Source: Eopsaltria australis (lineage: Eukaryota > Chordata > Aves > Passeriformes > Petroicidae). From it: a stretch of DNA of 64,000 bases. The stretch lies in contig JAVTVJ010000663.1 of the NCBI GenBank assembly GCA_034509425.1, positions 434,001 through 498,000 on the forward strand, read 5' to 3'. How positions within the stretch are numbered: position 1 is the first letter of the stretch; every line of letters starts with the position of its first letter. The notes below the pieces were generated by a model that was not told where the DNA came from, ran no database searches, and saw only the letters and a program-made list of their open reading frames with translations. Shown piece by piece: positions 60,766 to 64,000 of the stretch. The translations under genes were made by a program, and so were the position numbers.

Positions 60766-62375
60766 AGAATTACAGAATCAGAGAATTAACTAGATCAGAA
60801 AAGATCTTTGAGATCATCAAGTCCAATCTGTGACCTAGCACCACCTTATCAACTAAACCATGGCACTGAGTGCCACGTCCAGTCTTGTTTCAAACACTGC
60901 CAGGCACAGTGACTCCACCACGCCCCTGGCCCATTCCAATGCCCAATCACTCTTCTTGTGAGGAACTTTTCCCCAATGTCTAGCCTAAACTTTCCTTGGC
61001 ATCGCTTAAGACTGTGTCCTTTCATTCTCTCAGTGGTTGGCTGGGAGAAAAGGCCAAGCCCACCTGGCTACACCCTCCTTTCAGGCAATTGTAGAGAGCA
61101 ATAACGTCTCTCCTGGGCTACCTTTTTTTCCAGACTAAACAACCCCAGCTCCCTCAGCCATTCTTCATAGGTCTTGTGTTCCAGACCCTTCACCAGCCTA
61201 GTTGTCCTTCTCTGGATGCATTCAAGCATCTCAATGTCCTTCCTAAATTGAGGGCCCCAGACCTGGACACAGTATTCAAGGTGCAGCCTCACCAATGCAA
61301 GTACAGGGGGACAATCACTGTCCTGCTCCTGCTGGCCACACTATTGCTGACCCAAGAAAGCCTTCTTGGACCCCTGGGTACACGCTGGCTCATGTTCAGC
61401 CAGCAGTTGACCAGCACCCCCAGGTCCTTTTCCACTGGGCAGCTTTCCAGTCACTCTGTCCCCGAAGTAGTGCAGTATAGAGTTGTTGTGAACCAAGGGC
61501 AGGGCCCCGCACCTAATCTAACTGAGCCTTGTACAAAATTGTCCTTGGCCCATTGATCCAGCCTGTCCAGATCCCTCTGCAGAGCTTTCCTATCCTCCAG
61601 CAGACCAACATTCTTACTCAACTTAGTGTCACCTGCAAACTCAATGAGGATGTGCTCAATCCCCTTGTGCAGATCAATAGAGACATTAAACAGGGCTGGC
61701 CAAATGCTGAGCCCTGGGGAGCACCATGGGCCACCAAGTGAATGTAGCACTATTCACCATCACTGTCTTGGCACCACTATCCAGCCAGTTCTTGACCCAG
61801 TGAAGACTGTACATGTCCAAGCCATGGGCTGCCAGCTTCCCCAGGAAAATGCTGTGGGAAACAGCGTAAACAGCTTTACTGAAGTCCAAGTAGACAACAT
61901 TCACAGCCTTTTCCTCATTCCCTGACTAAGCAGGTCACCTTGCAATAGAAAGAGATCAAGTTGATCAAGCAGGACCTGCCTTTGATAAATTTATCATGGC
62001 TGAGCCTGATCCCCTGGTGTCTTGTACATTTCATGTGGTGGCACTCAAGATGATCTGCTCCATGTCCTTCCCTGGCACTGAGGTCAGACTGACCAGCCTG
62101 TAATTCCCTGGATCCTGCTTGTGGTTGTTCTTGTACATGGGTGTCAAATCTGCTAGCCTCTGATCAACTGTGACTTCCCCAGTTATCCAGGACTGCTGGT
62201 AAAAAATTGAAAGAGCTCATTGAGCTCTTCTATCAGCTCTCTCTATATCCACAGGTGGATCACATTCAGCCCCACAGTTTTGTGTATGTCTAAGGGGTAT
62301 AGCAGGTCACTAACCATTTCTCCTTGGATTATGGGGGCTTAATTTTGCTCATCTATGCAAGTGTTTATTTTATTT
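60766..62375 (-). mobile_element. CR1 LINE fragment B with reverse-transcriptase remnant
   Basis: Reverse-oriented CR1 of about 1.6 kb, the longest in the window. After the 3' tail (60766-60830) and 3'UTR comes the ORF2 end. A piece at 61068-61295 reads [15 protein letters not shown], a typical CR1 C-terminal segment. Further 5', 61451-61750 carries FAGDTKLSK, where the reverse-transcriptase catalytic box FADD has lost one aspartate. At 61686-61904, YLDFSKAVYAVSHS is the preceding RT motif. These pieces are in different frames and separated by stops, so the enzyme is dead. RT-derived sequence continues to about 62375 before fading. Confidence 0.95.
61451..61904 (-). pseudogene. CR1 reverse-transcriptase fragment
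   Basis: This is the decayed palm/thumb part of the CR1 ORF2 protein, which copies element RNA into DNA at a nicked genomic target. The DFSKA-type motif (frame of 61686-61904) and the degraded catalytic FAGD box (frame of 61451-61750) are both visible, in two frames that overlap at 61686-61750, implying a frameshift. The D-to-G change in the metal-binding pair alone would abolish activity. Endonuclease and most of the RT upstream are missing. Confidence 0.88.
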
Positions 62376-63140
62376 AGCTTTAGAAACAAGGCTTTTAACT
62401 CACTTGTAATTTGTCAATTTGTAAACAAAATCGAAAGCTTACATGACAAAAAGGTCTGATATTAATCAAAAACCTGTTATGCATTGAGCAAATTAATGTA
62501 AAAATTAGATTTACATGTTTCCCCTGTCTCCTGGAGTCCTGTCTGCATCTGGATGTTTGTAGCTTCATTTTCTGTGGTTTCTCTTTGCTATCCAAATATT
62601 TATTTATGCTAGTGAGAAATAACCACTAGTTGATGAGGACAGCAAGTGTTCTAGGAAGACAGAGCATTATTTACTCCAAGTTTGCCATCTGGAGTGTCTG
62701 GAGAGGACCAAATAAGCTAGCAGTTTGTCAAGAACATACAGAAAAACTAAAAAAAAAATGTCTGAAAAAAGGTGAAAGGGAAAGAACAGCCAGGATAAAA
62801 GTTGCTGCTGTAGAGCCTCATAAGCCTGATGGCTTGTTTTTGTTGTTGAAGTGCTACTCTGTAAGAAAACGTATCGTCATATCTCTGAGTTTCTAAACTA
62901 CCCATGCTGCACAAGCCAGTCTTGTGACAGCCTAATAGACACCACTGTTAGGGGAATTATTTAGTCCAGTAAAATACGATACATGTAAGAATAATGGAAC
63001 ATAGCTTGGGCCATATCATATGTTATTATTCCACTTAATATCTTGAATAATACCCATCTTCCAGTGTTTTCTTACTCTTCACATGTTAGTGGTCTTTTTC
63101 CAGCCATCCAATCTATGTATATTTAACTATTCTAATATTT
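62376..63140. other. noncoding stretch, nothing recognised
   Basis: Unique AT-rich sequence after the CR1 pair. The 88-codon plus-strand ORF at 62630-62896 has a basic stretch but no recognisable domain. Confidence 0.6.
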
Positions 63141-63149
63141 CCTCCTAAG

Positions 63150-63420
63150 TGATACTGTCAACTCCCTGACTGTTTTTAATCCTCTTCTCTGAAATCTGTT
63201 CAATATTTTTTCTGGCAACTAGGTGCCCTACATTTAATGCAGCATTCGGAACATACTCACACTGCAGCTGAACAGAAAAGAAAATTCTCTGTGGGAAGAT
63301 ACCTGTAAGAATTTTCTGCCAAATTGTGTTAACTATTTTTTGCTACAATATCATGTTGCATTCTCAACATTATCTTGCTGTGACTGTGACCACATTTCTT
63401 TATTCATCATTGTTTCCTAG
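63150..63420 (-). mobile_element. possible ancient CR1/L3-like LINE fragment
   Basis: Plus-strand CTCTTCTCTGAAATCTGTTC, AACTAGGTGCCCTACATTTA and ATGTTGCATTCTCAACATTA occur in an order that recalls the end of a CR1-related ORF read in reverse. The match is faint and from memory, so this is a suggestion only. Confidence 0.3.
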
Positions 63421-64000
63421 ATTTATGAGGTGTTAATTCTGCAAAGACCCACATGACAGCCAGCATCAAACATGGAAGTGTTGCACTCCATTACAACAGG
63501 CTGTAGGATGGGCAAGAAGTGCAGGCAGTGGCTCACTGAGAGGGGAAATTCATTTATTTGTTACATTTTGGAACTATTCAGGAATAACAGAACACTCTAA
63601 TACCTGAAAAATATGTGTATTTTATGTGTACTTTATAAGCCTCTCCTTAGCTACATCACTGTACCCCTAAGATTTAATTAGCACCTTTAGCACAAATATT
63701 ATTCTGCCCGGGCTCTAGGGGAAGTATCCCAGTGTTGCATTCACGCTGTTTTTCAAGTGTGATCCTGACCACGCAATCTTGTCTTTGCAAAACCAGTGTA
63801 ACATTATTTAATGGATTGTTCTGTTCTCAGTAAAATATCTATGCTTTCATTTGCCTTTAATAATAAATTAAGTCTGACCACAGATGAGAAGACAGTCAAT
63901 TGTCAGATGCTAAATACCTAGCCCAAGGACATTGCAGGTGTGAAAAAGAAACTGACTGGGCATGCTGCTCACACAAATCCTAGTACTGTAGTTGCTCAAC
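63421..64000. other. noncoding stretch, nothing recognised
   Basis: Unique sequence to the end of the window without a recognisable gene or repeat. Confidence 0.6.

Noticed and set aside
1..64000. CRISPR arrays, bacterial operons, rRNA or tRNA genes
   Set aside because: No spaced direct repeats, ribosome binding sites or RNA gene folds were seen; the sequence is vertebrate in character.

Overview
The window looks like a bird nuclear genome and holds no protein-coding gene that I can recognise. The avian assignment rests on several diverged 3'-end fragments of CR1 non-LTR retrotransposons, the dominant bird LINE, and on LTR sequences of endogenous-retrovirus families I know from bird genomes. 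I saw no mammalian SINE or L1 sequence. I infer Neoaves, perhaps a passerine, but the sequence does not prove this. The DNA is AT-rich, CpG-poor, and full of stops in all frames. Nearly every ORF above 60 codons is explained by a repeat or by chance.

Layout: 1-2.7 kb is unremarkable AT-rich DNA. 2.7-4.4 kb holds a probable minus-strand LTR element or ERV remnant that ends in a CpG-rich block with a TATA-like box and a splice-donor-like site. A plus-strand CR1 follows (4.59-5.24 kb). An LTR fragment lies at 8.5-8.9 kb and an old minus-strand CR1 at 9.95-10.23 kb. A plus-strand CR1 tail sits at 16.1-16.5 kb and a long ERVL-like LTR at 22.47-23.55 kb. A solo LTR with near-perfect target-site duplication is at 29,738-30,302, and a related diverged LTR at 37.46-37.93 kb. 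A tiny CR1 tail lies at 45.15 kb. Two CR1s face each other at 49.83-50.86 kb, next to a GAAA microsatellite. Two different LTR fragments lie close together at 56.15-57.12 kb. Two tandem same-strand CR1 copies occupy 60.3-62.4 kb, one with a broken reverse-transcriptase segment. A possible older CR1-like fragment is near 63.2 kb. The rest is non-repetitive DNA, either gene desert or the interior of a large intron.

No genes can be seen working together. The more interesting signals are the CpG-rich block with promoter-like marks (3.6-4.35 kb), a promoter core shared by four LTR copies in which a likely ancestral CRE site appears to have decayed differently in each copy, a perfect 11-bp hairpin at 15.55 kb, an imperfect inverted repeat at 34.4 kb, and one weak candidate exon on the minus strand at 25.3-25.5 kb. 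I found no convincing undescribed system. The candidate exon and conserved-element calls are low-confidence and need comparison with other genomes.
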